In this document: piece after piece, positions 1 to 5,582 of the stretch
How the letters are laid out: each line of letters opens with the position of its first letter
How positions within the stretch are numbered: position 1 is the stretch's first letter
Origin: Sphingomonadaceae bacterium
Lineage (GTDB): Bacteria > Pseudomonadota > Alphaproteobacteria > Sphingomonadales > Sphingomonadaceae
Length of the DNA: 10,852 nucleotides
Assembly (NCBI GenBank): GCA_014380205.1
Contig: JACMKH010000231.1
Location: 1 to 10,852 of the forward strand
Direction: 5' to 3'
Translations under genes and position numbers: made by a program
The notes under the pieces: model-generated
What the model saw: only the letters and a program-made list of their open reading frames with translations
What the model was told of the DNA's origin: nothing
Databases searched by the model: none

Positions 1-1
1 G

Positions 2-889
2 CTGGCGCTCGGCGAGGCGGCCCGGCAGGCGGGGTTCACGCTCGAAGGGTTTTATGGCGCGCGGCGGCGCGATGAGGGGTTCGCGCGCGAGTGGGTGGCG
101 GCGCTGGAGGAGTCGGCTCGGCGGGAGCGGGGGGAGGAGGTTTCTGGAGCGGGGGAAGGCGTTGCGGGTGGGGAGAGCCCCTCCACCGCCGCCTGTGGCG
201 AGGGCGGGGTCGAACATGCCCCGCATGTTCGAGGATCGTCCGGGGGACGATCCGACCCCCCACTCCCCTCCACCCCCGCCTTGGGCGGCGGTCCCCCTCC
301 CCGTTCCGGGGAGGATTTGGTTATCGTCCCCAACAACCGGCGCCGGGCGCAGGTGCGGCGGATGCGGCAGGTGAAGTTCACCGAGGCGCGCAAGGACAAG
401 TTTCTCGCGCATTTCGCGGGGACGTGCGACGCGCGGGGGGCGGCCGCGGCGGCGGGGGTCGATCACTCGACGGTCTACAAGCATCGCACGCGCCACGCGG
501 ACTTTCGCGAGGCGTGGCAGGAGGCGCTCGAGACGGGCTATGCGCGGCTCGAGGCCGAGCTCGTGCGCGAGCGGCTCGCCGCGCAGGAGCGGATCCGCGA
601 CGCGATCGCGCCCGAGGGCGAGCCGGGACTCGAGTTCGAGCGCGCGATCAAGCTGCTCATGCGCTGGGAGCGCAGGAACGGGCGGCTCGGCGCGCGCACG
701 CAATCGCCGGGTCGGCACAGGCAACCGAGCTTCGACGAGGCGATCGAGGCGCTCGCGAAACGGCTGAAGTCGCTCGACATCCCGATCAAATATCTGCCGG
801 CCCCGGAGGGGAGCGAGTCGGGCGCGAGCGCGGCACAGGGCCCGCACGGTCCCGATCGCCTCAGCGCCAGCGCTCCGCCGGCTCCCTGA
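2..889 (+). CDS. Double helix-turn-helix (terminase-small-subunit-like) DNA-binding protein, 5' end off window
   Basis: The frame is open from base 2 to the TGA at 887-889 (295 codons visible), so the gene starts left of the window; the ATG at 95 is internal. Codons 1-46 hold the end of one domain (A-A-R-Q-A-G-F-T, then F-Y-x-x-R-R-R, F-A-R-E-W, A-L-E). Codons 113-195 hold a second, complete copy (A-A-A-A-A-G-V-D, V-Y-K-H-R, F-R-E-A-W, A-L-E-T-G-Y). This 'AaaAGv..stvYrhR..d..F...w..Al' pattern resembles HTH modules of phage or gene-transfer-agent small terminase-like proteins, so DNA binding is likely; the target is unknown. I recall two-domain proteins of this kind from sphingomonads, which supports one polypeptide rather than two genes. 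An alternative is a separate downstream protein starting at the ATG at 362 (M-R-Q-V-K-F). The linker, codons 47-105, is low-complexity Gly/Pro/Ser sequence encoded by a hairpin repeat. The last 29 bases overlap the convergent gene ending at 861. Confidence 0.72.
   Translation: MALGEAARQAGFTLEGFYGARRRDEGFAREWVAALEESARRERGEEVSGAGEGVAGGESPSTAACGEGGVEHAPHVRGSSGGRSDPPLPSTPALGGGPPPRSGEDLVIVPNNRRRAQVRRMRQVKFTEARKDKFLAHFAGTCDARGAAAAAGVDHSTVYKHRTRHADFREAWQEALETGYARLEAELVRERLAAQERIRDAIAPEGEPGLEFERAIKLLMRWERRNGRLGARTQSPGRHRQPSFDEAIEALAKRLKSLDIPIKYLPAPEGSESGASAAQGPHGPDRLSASAPPAP
145..316. repeat. Multi-hairpin palindromic repeat embedded in frame in a coding region
   Basis: Several stem-loops lie in a row. 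A 10-bp perfect stem pairs 210-219 with 223-232 around a CCC loop. Directly after it, a 9-bp perfect stem pairs 233-241 with 245-253 around GGG. A 5-bp stem pairs 276-280 with 284-288, and an 8-bp stem pairs 296-303 with 307-314 around TTC. Weaker imperfect pairings lie at about 167-200. Dense REP-like hairpin strings with CTCCCC/GGGGAG arms are typical of sphingomonad intergenic repeats (from memory). Here the element falls between two protein domains, keeps the frame and contains no stop, encoding roughly codons 47-105 of the host protein. The outer boundaries are approximate. Confidence 0.75.
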
Positions 890-1298
890 CATAGCGGCGC
901 CAGACATAGCCCCAGGGGATGATCAGCCCGAACACCAGTGGGCCGAGCCCGATCAGGATCAGATCCTCGCTGAATTGCGGATCGGCCCGCCCCGCCATCC
1001 ACCCCGGCAGCCCGAAGGCGAGCAGCCAGATCGTCTTCCAGACGAACTCGAACAGGAAGATCGGCAGCATTTGCAGCGGGTAGCGAAGCCCGAGGAACGA
1101 CAGCACCCACAAGCCGGCGGTCATTCCGTCGATCATGCCGCGTTTGGTCAGGTCGGGGTCGTCGAGCAGCCATTGCGGGTGGACGATGAAGCCGCCGACG
1201 ACGAAAACCAGGAACATCGCGCGCAGGAGGTGCATCCGCCACAGCGGGACTTCGCGATCGCGCCCGTCCCGCGGAATTGGATCGGCGGTCGAAGCCAT
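861..1298 (-). CDS. Multi-spanning membrane protein, unknown function (downstream paralog)
   Basis: A 145-residue protein of no named family that I recognise. The ATG at 1298 has a well-placed AGGAGA on its 5' side. About four hydrophobic stretches are visible: residues 24-40, 60-80, 82-97 and 113-133. The core signature L-G-L-R-Y-P-L-Q-M-L-P (69-79), F-E-F-V-W-K-T-I-W-L (83-92) and I-P-W-G-Y-V-W (127-133) recurs closely in the gene just upstream (1310-1756), so the two are tandem paralogs. It is the last gene of the DUF2975/XRE operon, 11 nt after its paralog. Its 3' end overlaps the convergent gene ending at 889 by 29 bp. Function is unknown; location in the inner membrane is inferred from hydrophobicity. 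Confidence 0.85.
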   Translation of the reverse strand: MASTADPIPRDGRDREVPLWRMHLLRAMFLVFVVGGFIVHPQWLLDDPDLTKRGMIDGMTAGLWVLSFLGLRYPLQMLPIFLFEFVWKTIWLLAFGLPGWMAGRADPQFSEDLILIGLGPLVFGLIIPWGYVWRRYVREPAERWR

Positions 1299-1309
1299 GT
1301 CACATCTCC

Positions 1310-1756
1310 TCAGGACGCGGCAGGAGCCGCCGCCGCTTCGTTCACGGAACGGCGAAGCGCCCAGGGATCGCCGGGCCTCGCCACATAGTTCGCCCAGACA
1401 TAACGCCACGGAATCACGAGGATCAGGACGGCTCCGAGCGAGGTGTCGAAGATCGTGCTTCGCATTCCCGCGTCGAGCGTGCCGTCGAGCCAGCGCGGCA
1501 GGGCGAAGGCGACCAGCCAGATCGCTTTCCATGTGAGCTCGAACAGCAGCACGGGAATCATCTGCAGCGGATAGCGCAGCCCGAGCAGCGCCAGCAGCCC
1601 GATCGTCCCGAGCAGGGCCTGGGCGACGCCGGTCATCCGCGGCAGATCGGAATCGTGGCTGACGATGACCGGCCAGATGGTGAGCGCGAGACCGGCCGCC
1701 ATGATCAGATACATGGCGCGCATCACCCACAGGCGGATCGGCGAGATCTCGGTCAT
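1310..1756 (-). CDS. Multi-spanning membrane protein, unknown function (upstream paralog)
   Basis: A 148-residue membrane protein. The start is firm: its ATG sits in an ATGA overlap with the stop of the gene upstream (1753-1756), and AAGGAAGAAGGA precedes it. Hydrophobic segments lie at about residues 10-32, 43-70, 72-87 and 105-122. The signature L-G-L-R-Y-P-L-Q-M-I-P (58-68), F-E-L-T-W-K-A-I-W-L (72-81), F-A-L-P (84-87) and I-P-W-R-Y-V-W (115-121) is shared with the next gene (861-1298), indicating tandem duplication. The C-terminus is an Ala-rich tail. No catalytic motif is visible. Coupled translation with its neighbours suggests the products act together, perhaps as a membrane complex; that is inference. 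Confidence 0.85.
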   Translation of the reverse strand: MTEISPIRLWVMRAMYLIMAAGLALTIWPVIVSHDSDLPRMTGVAQALLGTIGLLALLGLRYPLQMIPVLLFELTWKAIWLVAFALPRWLDGTLDAGMRSTIFDTSLGAVLILVIPWRYVWANYVARPGDPWALRRSVNEAAAAPAAS

Positions 1757-2250
1757 TGTCCTTCTTCCTTGTTCAGAGCGGATTGATGCGAGCGCCCGCC
1801 TCGGGCGGGAAGGAGCGACAGCACCAGCGCTAGGATCAGCAGCGTCGGAAGCCCGGCCGCCATGATCCAGACGATGGCGGGGCTCTCGGCGCCCGCCACG
1901 GCATGGCTCTGCACGATAAAACGCCCGGCGATCCGTTCGCCGAGCAGCTGCAGGCAGATGAGCGGGACCAGCGCCCGGTAGCGGATCAATATCGCGAGGG
2001 CGATCAGCGCAAGCGCCAGCTGCCCGAGCGCCATCAGGGCGAACAGCGTGAGCACCTCGCGCGCCGCCGCGGGGCCGAAGCTGTCGAGCGGGATGCCGTC
2101 GCCGGTGGCGATCGAGGCGGTGTTGAAGATCGAGTTGACGCTCATCACGAGCTTGAGCGCGATGAACAGTCCAAGCAGCCAAAGCGCCGCGCGGTGGCCG
2201 TCGAAGCTGTTGTCGACCTGCTTGGGAAAGAGCCGGGCAAAAAAGTTCAT
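1753..2250 (-). CDS. Membrane protein, unknown function, coupled to XRE regulator
   Basis: A 165-residue hydrophobic protein. Its ATG at 2250 overlaps the stop of the XRE gene in an ATGA (2247-2250), and its own stop overlaps the next ATG in the same way (1753-1756). Segments at about residues 21-40, 65-90, 93-105 and 125-147 look transmembrane. A polar loop between the first and second (D-G-I-P-L-D-S-F-G-P, 51-60) and a basic segment (R-I-A-G-R, 106-110) are notable. I recall similar proteins in sphingomonads but know no function or named domain. The context, sandwiched between an XRE regulator and a paralogous membrane pair, makes it part of one translationally coupled unit. Confidence 0.85.
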   Translation of the reverse strand: MNFFARLFPKQVDNSFDGHRAALWLLGLFIALKLVMSVNSIFNTASIATGDGIPLDSFGPAAAREVLTLFALMALGQLALALIALAILIRYRALVPLICLQLLGERIAGRFIVQSHAVAGAESPAIVWIMAAGLPTLLILALVLSLLPARGGRSHQSALNKEEGQ

Positions 2251-2477
2251 GCCGCCTCGGCCTCCTGCGCGGCGTCGGGCAGATATTCGAGGATGTCGCC
2301 CGGCTGGCACGACAGCGCGGCGCAGATCGCCTCGAGCGTCGAGAAGCGGATCGCGCGGGCCTTGCCGGTCTTGAGGATCGACAGGTTGACGATCGTGATG
2401 CCGACGCGCTCGGCGAGCTCGGTCAGCGTCATCCGCCGATCGTGGAGCAGGTCGTCGAGCTTGACGGCGATCGCCAT
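2247..2477 (-). CDS. Small XRE/Cro-CI-type HTH transcriptional regulator (YozG-like)
   Basis: A 76-residue protein that is almost only a helix-turn-helix: M-T-L-T-E-L-A-E-R-V-G-I (16-27) for helix 2 and turn, V-N-L-S-I-L-K-T-G (30-38) for the recognition helix, then F-S-T-L-E-A-I-C-A-A-L (46-55) and P-G-D-I-L-E-Y (59-65). This matches the short Cro/CI-type regulators (YozG-like, HTH_26) typically encoded next to DUF2975 membrane proteins. The start is fixed by a TAATG junction: its ATG at 2475-2477 shares a base with the TAA of the DUF2975 gene. It probably binds the promoter region at 3020-3080 and autoregulates the operon (inference). There is no sensing domain, so any signal should come through a partner, plausibly the DUF2975 protein. 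Confidence 0.93.
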   Translation of the reverse strand: MAIAVKLDDLLHDRRMTLTELAERVGITIVNLSILKTGKARAIRFSTLEAICAALSCQPGDILEYLPDAAQEAEAA

Positions 2478-3001
2478 TACACCGTCCCTTCAAGGTCTTC
2501 GCGCATCAGCGCGCCTTCGGCGAAAACGCGCGCGAGGATGAAGGTCAGCAGCACCGCCAGCCAGCCGTTGATCGAAAAGCCGGCGTCGAGGTCGAGCGGA
2601 TTGTCCGGGGTCGACAGCGCCTCGCCGATGCCGCCGATCACCATGCTGAGCAGCTGGAGCGCGAGCAGCGCCCAGGCGATGGCGTTAAGCCGGTAAGCGT
2701 TGGCCGCGATGAACGGATCGCCCCTGCCCACCGTCTGGACGATCGCGACGAGCCGCGCGAGGACGGCATGGTTGAGCGGGACGCCGATCAGGCCAAGCGC
2801 CGCGATCGCGCGCAGCCCCATCAGCATCGGGCGAATCGGGGAGGCGGGCGTGATGCCGAGCGCGGTCATCGTCCATTCCTCGGCGACGATGGTCGCGGTC
2901 AGCAGCGCGAGAATGGCCGCGCCGCCCAGCCAGTTGAGCACGATGAGGATGCGCAGCGCCACATAGGCGACCGGCAGCGCGACGGCATGGCTTCGGGGCA
3001 T
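2477..3001 (-). CDS. DUF2975 family membrane protein
   Basis: A 174-residue protein with four predicted membrane segments (about 12-40, 60-88, 105-127 and 143-161). It has DUF2975-like features: G-D-P-F-I-A-A-N-A-Y-R-L before the third segment (94-105), and a C-terminus with F-I-L-A-R-V-F-A-E-G followed by an acidic E-D-L-E-G-T tail. Families of this type are usually found beside a tiny XRE regulator, as here (TAATG junction at 2475-2479). The ATG at 3001 has GGAG about 7 nt before it. It is the first gene of a five-gene operon and has its own likely promoter at 3035-3063. The biochemical role of DUF2975 is unknown; a membrane partner or sensor for the adjacent regulator is inference. Confidence 0.92.
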   Translation of the reverse strand: MPRSHAVALPVAYVALRILIVLNWLGGAAILALLTATIVAEEWTMTALGITPASPIRPMLMGLRAIAALGLIGVPLNHAVLARLVAIVQTVGRGDPFIAANAYRLNAIAWALLALQLLSMVIGGIGEALSTPDNPLDLDAGFSINGWLAVLLTFILARVFAEGALMREDLEGTV

Positions 3002-3019
3002 CGGTGGGTCTCCAGCGAG

Positions 3020-3080
3020 TCGAAATATCGATAAACGATAATCTCCTTATCGAAGATCGTCAAGCCTCATATCGATTTTC
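3020..3080 (-). promoter_or_regulatory. Promoter and candidate TATCG operator of the DUF2975/XRE operon
   Basis: Reading the minus strand, TTGACG (3063-3058) and TATCGT (3040-3035) are separated by 17 nt, a reasonable sigma-70-type pair. The -10 is embedded in an inverted repeat TATCG-N5-CGATA (3026-3040). On the plus strand TATCG also recurs at 3049 and 3070, so the three copies are spaced 23 and 21 bases, about two helical turns. CGAAATATCGAT (3021-3032) is imperfectly mirrored by the sequence at 3071-3082. This arrangement suggests cooperative binding by a small repressor such as the operon's own XRE protein. Assignment is by inspection only. Confidence 0.55.
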
Positions 3081-3147
3081 GTAATTTGGGCCGTGAGGGC
3101 TCGCGGCTCTCGGCTCTCGGCGATCAGCCCGTGCCAGCGATCCAGCG

Positions 3148-3564
3148 TTATGTGTCGTCGGCGGCACGCGCCTTGCGCCGACGCCGCCAGGCGGCCGGAC
3201 TGGCGCCGACGATCGCATGGAACACGCGCGTCAGGTGGCTTTGGTCGGCAAAGCCGCAATTCAGGGCGATTTCCGCGATGCTTTGGTTCGTCCGTTCGAG
3301 CATTTCCTGGACGCACTGGATGCGATGATGCATCAGCCAGCGGTGCGGCGGCAGCCCCATGCTGACTTTGAATGCCCGGGCGAAATAGCTGCGCGACAGG
3401 CCGCAGCGACTGGCGAGCTTGGCTACCGGGTAGTCGCGGGCCAGGTCGCCGAGCAGGAGCCGCATCGCGAGGTCGAGCTGCCACGCGGCGAGGCCCCTCC
3501 CGATCTCTTTCGGTGCTTCATGGCGGCCGGGCATCGGCGCATCCTGGCTGCGGCCGTCCCCCAT
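3148..3564 (-). CDS. Short AraC family transcriptional regulator
   Basis: A 138-residue protein from the ATG at 3564, consisting mainly of the C-terminal AraC/XylS DNA-binding domain. The first HTH is V-A-K-L-A-S-R-C-G-L-S-R-S-Y-F-A-R-A-F-K (47-66). The linker is G-L-P-P-H-R-W-L-M-H-H-R-I (70-82). The second HTH is S-I-A-E-I-A-L-N-C-G-F-A-D-Q-S-H (95-110), with the family signature L-T-R-V-F-H-A-I-V-G-A-S-P-A-A-W-R (111-127). The usual N-terminal effector domain of full-length AraC proteins (about 300 residues) is absent; only about 40 residues precede the HTH. The start is uncertain: no strong ribosome site precedes 3564, a TTG at 3681 would add 39 basic residues, and an ATG at 3534 is also possible. 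It is divergent from the epoxide hydrolase gene, the most likely target. Confidence 0.85.
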   Translation of the reverse strand: MGDGRSQDAPMPGRHEAPKEIGRGLAAWQLDLAMRLLLGDLARDYPVAKLASRCGLSRSYFARAFKVSMGLPPHRWLMHHRIQCVQEMLERTNQSIAEIALNCGFADQSHLTRVFHAIVGASPAAWRRRRKARAADDT

Positions 3565-3747
3565 GCGGCGGATACGGAGGCTCGGCGACACATATGTTAT
3601 AAAAGCGCGCTTCCGTTCAAGACAAGCCGGGCCCCCTGTCGGATGCGATCGCCGGCCGCCTGCCCTCCCGCGCACCGGCAAAGCCGATGGCCGATCGCCG
3701 CGTATCGCGAAAAAAGCGTTCTACCGTATCCTCTTAGGAGAACGATC
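3565..3747. promoter_or_regulatory. Divergent intergenic region between AraC regulator and epoxide hydrolase
   Basis: 183 bp that should hold both promoters. An AT-rich island at 3588-3604 contains the palindrome ACATATGT (3590-3597) next to TTATAAAA, and may hold the -10 of the regulator gene. On the minus strand TTGAAC (3620-3615) lies upstream of it, but the spacing to any good -10 is poor. The hydrolase ribosome site TAGGAG lies at 3735-3740, 7 nt before its ATG. I see no convincing pair of AraC half-sites by eye. Confidence 0.35.
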
Positions 3748-5031
3748 ATGGCTCCCGAAACGACACCTCCCGCGCCAAGCGCCGCCACGCTCGAGCCCAC
3801 CAAGACGCGCCCCGAAGCTACCCCCACCGAATCCTTCGTGATCGGCGCCGCCCCCGACGACACCTCAATCAGGCCCTTCCAGTTTCACGCTTCCGACGAG
3901 GACCTCGCCGATCTGCGCCGCAGGATCGCGGCGACGCGATGGCCCGAGCGCGAGCTGGTCGCGGATCAGTCGCAGGGCGTGCAGCTCGCGACGATGCAGA
4001 AGATGGCCCAATTTTGGGCAACGGACTATGACTGGCGCCGGTGCGAGGCGAAGCTCAACGCCCTCCCGAACTTCCTCACCGAGATCGACGGGCTGGACAT
4101 CCATTTCATCCACGTCCGCTCGCGCCACGAAAACGCGCTGCCCGTCATCGTCACCCACGGCTGGCCCGGCTCGGTCACCGAGCAGCTCAAGATCATCGGT
4201 CCGCTCACCGATCCCACCGCTTATGGCGGCACCGCCGCGGACGCGTTCGACGTGGTGGTCCCGTCGATGCCGGGCTACGGCTTCTCCGGCAAGCCGGCGA
4301 CCCCCGGCTGGGGCCCGGAGCGGATCGCCCGCGCATGGGCGACTCTGATGACGCGCCTCGGCTATACGCGCTACGTCGCCCACGGCGGCGATTGGGGCGC
4401 GCTCATCACCCAGCTGATGGCCGTGCAGGCGCCGCCGGGATTGATCGGCATCCACACCAACATGCCAGGCGCCCTGCCGGCCGAAATCCAGGCGGCGCTC
4501 CCCAGCCACACCCCGCCGCCCGGGCTCACCCCCGACGAACTTTATGCGTTCGAACGGGTCGACTATTTCTACACGCACGGCCTCGCTTACGCCCTGGAGA
4601 TGGCGGCCCGCCCGCAGACTTTGTACGGGATCGCGGATTCCCCGATCGGGCTGGCGGCCTGGTTCTGCGACCACGACACCAAAAGCTACGAGCTCAAGGC
4701 CCGCGTCTTCGACGGCGTGACCGAGGGCCTGACGCGCGACGATATCCTCGACAACATCACGCTCGCCTGGCTGACCACCACGGGGATTTCCGGGGCGCGC
4801 CTCTATTGGGAGAACAAGCTTCCCTTCTTCAACCCGATGGGCATCACCCTCCCGGTCGCGGTGAGTGCCTTCCCCGACGAACTCTTCCAATGCCCGCAAA
4901 GCTGGGCGGAACGGGCCTTTCCGAACCTCATCCACTACAACCGCCTTCCCAAAGGCGGCCATTTCGCGGCCTGGGAGCAGCCGCAGGCGATCACGGACGA
5001 GCTGCGCGCAGGCTTTCGGTCGCTGCGCTAG
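3748..5031 (+). CDS. Epoxide hydrolase (alpha/beta hydrolase with EHN domain)
   Basis: A 427-residue cytosolic enzyme expected to open epoxides to vicinal diols. The N-terminal EHN region begins at I-R-P-F-Q-F-H (41-47), with D-L-R-R-R-I-A-A-T-R-W-P (55-66). The alpha/beta-hydrolase core has the oxyanion motif H-G-W-P-G-S (137-142), P-G-Y-G-F-S-G (175-181), and the nucleophile elbow H-G-G-D-W-G-A (212-218) with Asp215. Cap motifs include D-S-P-I-G-L-A-A-W (297-305). The catalytic His is H405 in K-G-G-H-F-A-A-W-E-Q-P (402-412), and the third acid is probably D377 or E378 in F-P-D-E-L-F. All triad positions of microsomal-type bacterial epoxide hydrolases appear present. The start at 3748 is chosen for its TAGGAG site; the frame stays open upstream to 3217, but that part is antisense to the AraC gene. 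The first 40 residues are a Pro/Thr/Ala-rich extension that does not look like a secretion signal. The substrate is unknown. Confidence 0.93.
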   Translation: MAPETTPPAPSAATLEPTKTRPEATPTESFVIGAAPDDTSIRPFQFHASDEDLADLRRRIAATRWPERELVADQSQGVQLATMQKMAQFWATDYDWRRCEAKLNALPNFLTEIDGLDIHFIHVRSRHENALPVIVTHGWPGSVTEQLKIIGPLTDPTAYGGTAADAFDVVVPSMPGYGFSGKPATPGWGPERIARAWATLMTRLGYTRYVAHGGDWGALITQLMAVQAPPGLIGIHTNMPGALPAEIQAALPSHTPPPGLTPDELYAFERVDYFYTHGLAYALEMAARPQTLYGIADSPIGLAAWFCDHDTKSYELKARVFDGVTEGLTRDDILDNITLAWLTTTGISGARLYWENKLPFFNPMGITLPVAVSAFPDELFQCPQSWAERAFPNLIHYNRLPKGGHFAAWEQPQAITDELRAGFRSLR

Positions 5032-5041
5032 TCATGAGCGA

Positions 5042-5072
5042 GCGGGGCGGCACTCTTGTGGTGCCGCCCCGC
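5042..5072 (+). terminator. Strong GC-rich hairpin after the epoxide hydrolase gene
   Basis: A perfect 12-bp stem pairs 5042-5053 with 5061-5072 around a 7-nt loop, beginning 10 nt after the hydrolase stop. No T-tract follows (the next bases are CCCTTGACGG), so it may be a weak terminator, a 3' stabiliser, or a leader structure for the next gene, whose ATG lies only 18 nt beyond the stem. Confidence 0.6.
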
Positions 5073-5090
5073 CCTTGACGGGGGTAGGGA

Positions 5091-5582
5091 ATGACCGAGG
5101 ACAACAAGGAGCGCGCGCCCAATCGTTTGGCTGCGGAAGTCTTCATGCCAATGATGATGGAGGCGTTCCATGACGGCTTGCGCGAAGTTGGAAGCCTTTC
5201 ACGATGGCTTCTGGCGACGCTCGTGGTGGTCAATGGTGCGGCCGCAATATCCTTGCTGCCTCTCCAAATGGCCACCGGAGCGAAGCTGGGCGGAGCTGGA
5301 GCTTTCCTTTTTGGAATTTTGGCTGCTTTGGGCGCTGCGTTATGGTCGCTGTACGCGTTCAAGCGCGTAAGCATCGCGGCGGGGACAATGCTGGGCTACT
5401 GGCTGACGGTCGCCGACGATGGCCCGCGTCTCGAAGCTCTAGAGGTAGCGATGAAAAGACACATGGACCAGGCGATTGGCTCTCGTGTGGCCCACGTCAT
5501 GGTATTCGCGAGTGTCGCGGCGTTTCTCGCCGGTTGCGCTTTGACGGGCTGGGGAGTGCTATCGGGAGGAGGACTGCAGTGA
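5091..5582 (+). CDS. Small membrane protein, unknown function, upstream of msrB
   Basis: A 163-residue protein. The ATG at 5091 follows a purine-rich GGGGGTAGGGA. It has a charged N-terminus of about 35 residues, then membrane segments at about 36-56 and 67-90, a polar stretch with K-R-H-M-D (122-126), and a third segment at 135-158. No named domain is recognised. Its stop overlaps the start of msrB (GTGA, 5579-5582), so the two are translationally coupled. Base composition is visibly lower in GC than the neighbours: by hand count 5281-5400 is 70/120 G+C, against 45/60 at 7261-7320. This suggests a different evolutionary origin or weaker codon selection. A redox-related role is inferred only from context. 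Confidence 0.8.
   Translation: MTEDNKERAPNRLAAEVFMPMMMEAFHDGLREVGSLSRWLLATLVVVNGAAAISLLPLQMATGAKLGGAGAFLFGILAALGAALWSLYAFKRVSIAAGTMLGYWLTVADDGPRLEALEVAMKRHMDQAIGSRVAHVMVFASVAAFLAGCALTGWGVLSGGGLQ

Noticed and set aside
145..316. CRISPR array or attachment site at the hairpin cluster
   Set aside because: The stems differ from each other, there are no regularly spaced identical repeats, and no cas or integrase gene is present.
1299..1730. Extension of the 861-1298 gene into a 289-residue protein
   Set aside because: The extra part overlaps the paralog gene in another frame; an AGGAGA site and homology to the paralog support the start at 1298.
3105..3119. Short tandem repeat GGCTCTC x2 near the end of the AraC gene
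   Set aside because: Two copies of 7 bases is within chance, with no supporting structure.
3217..3747. Upstream extension of the epoxide hydrolase frame to 604 residues
   Set aside because: This part is antisense to the AraC HTH coding region, and a good TAGGAG plus ATG at 3748 fits the family start.
3865..4962. 365-residue minus-strand open frame
   Set aside because: It mirrors the epoxide hydrolase on the opposite strand and contains no recognisable motif.
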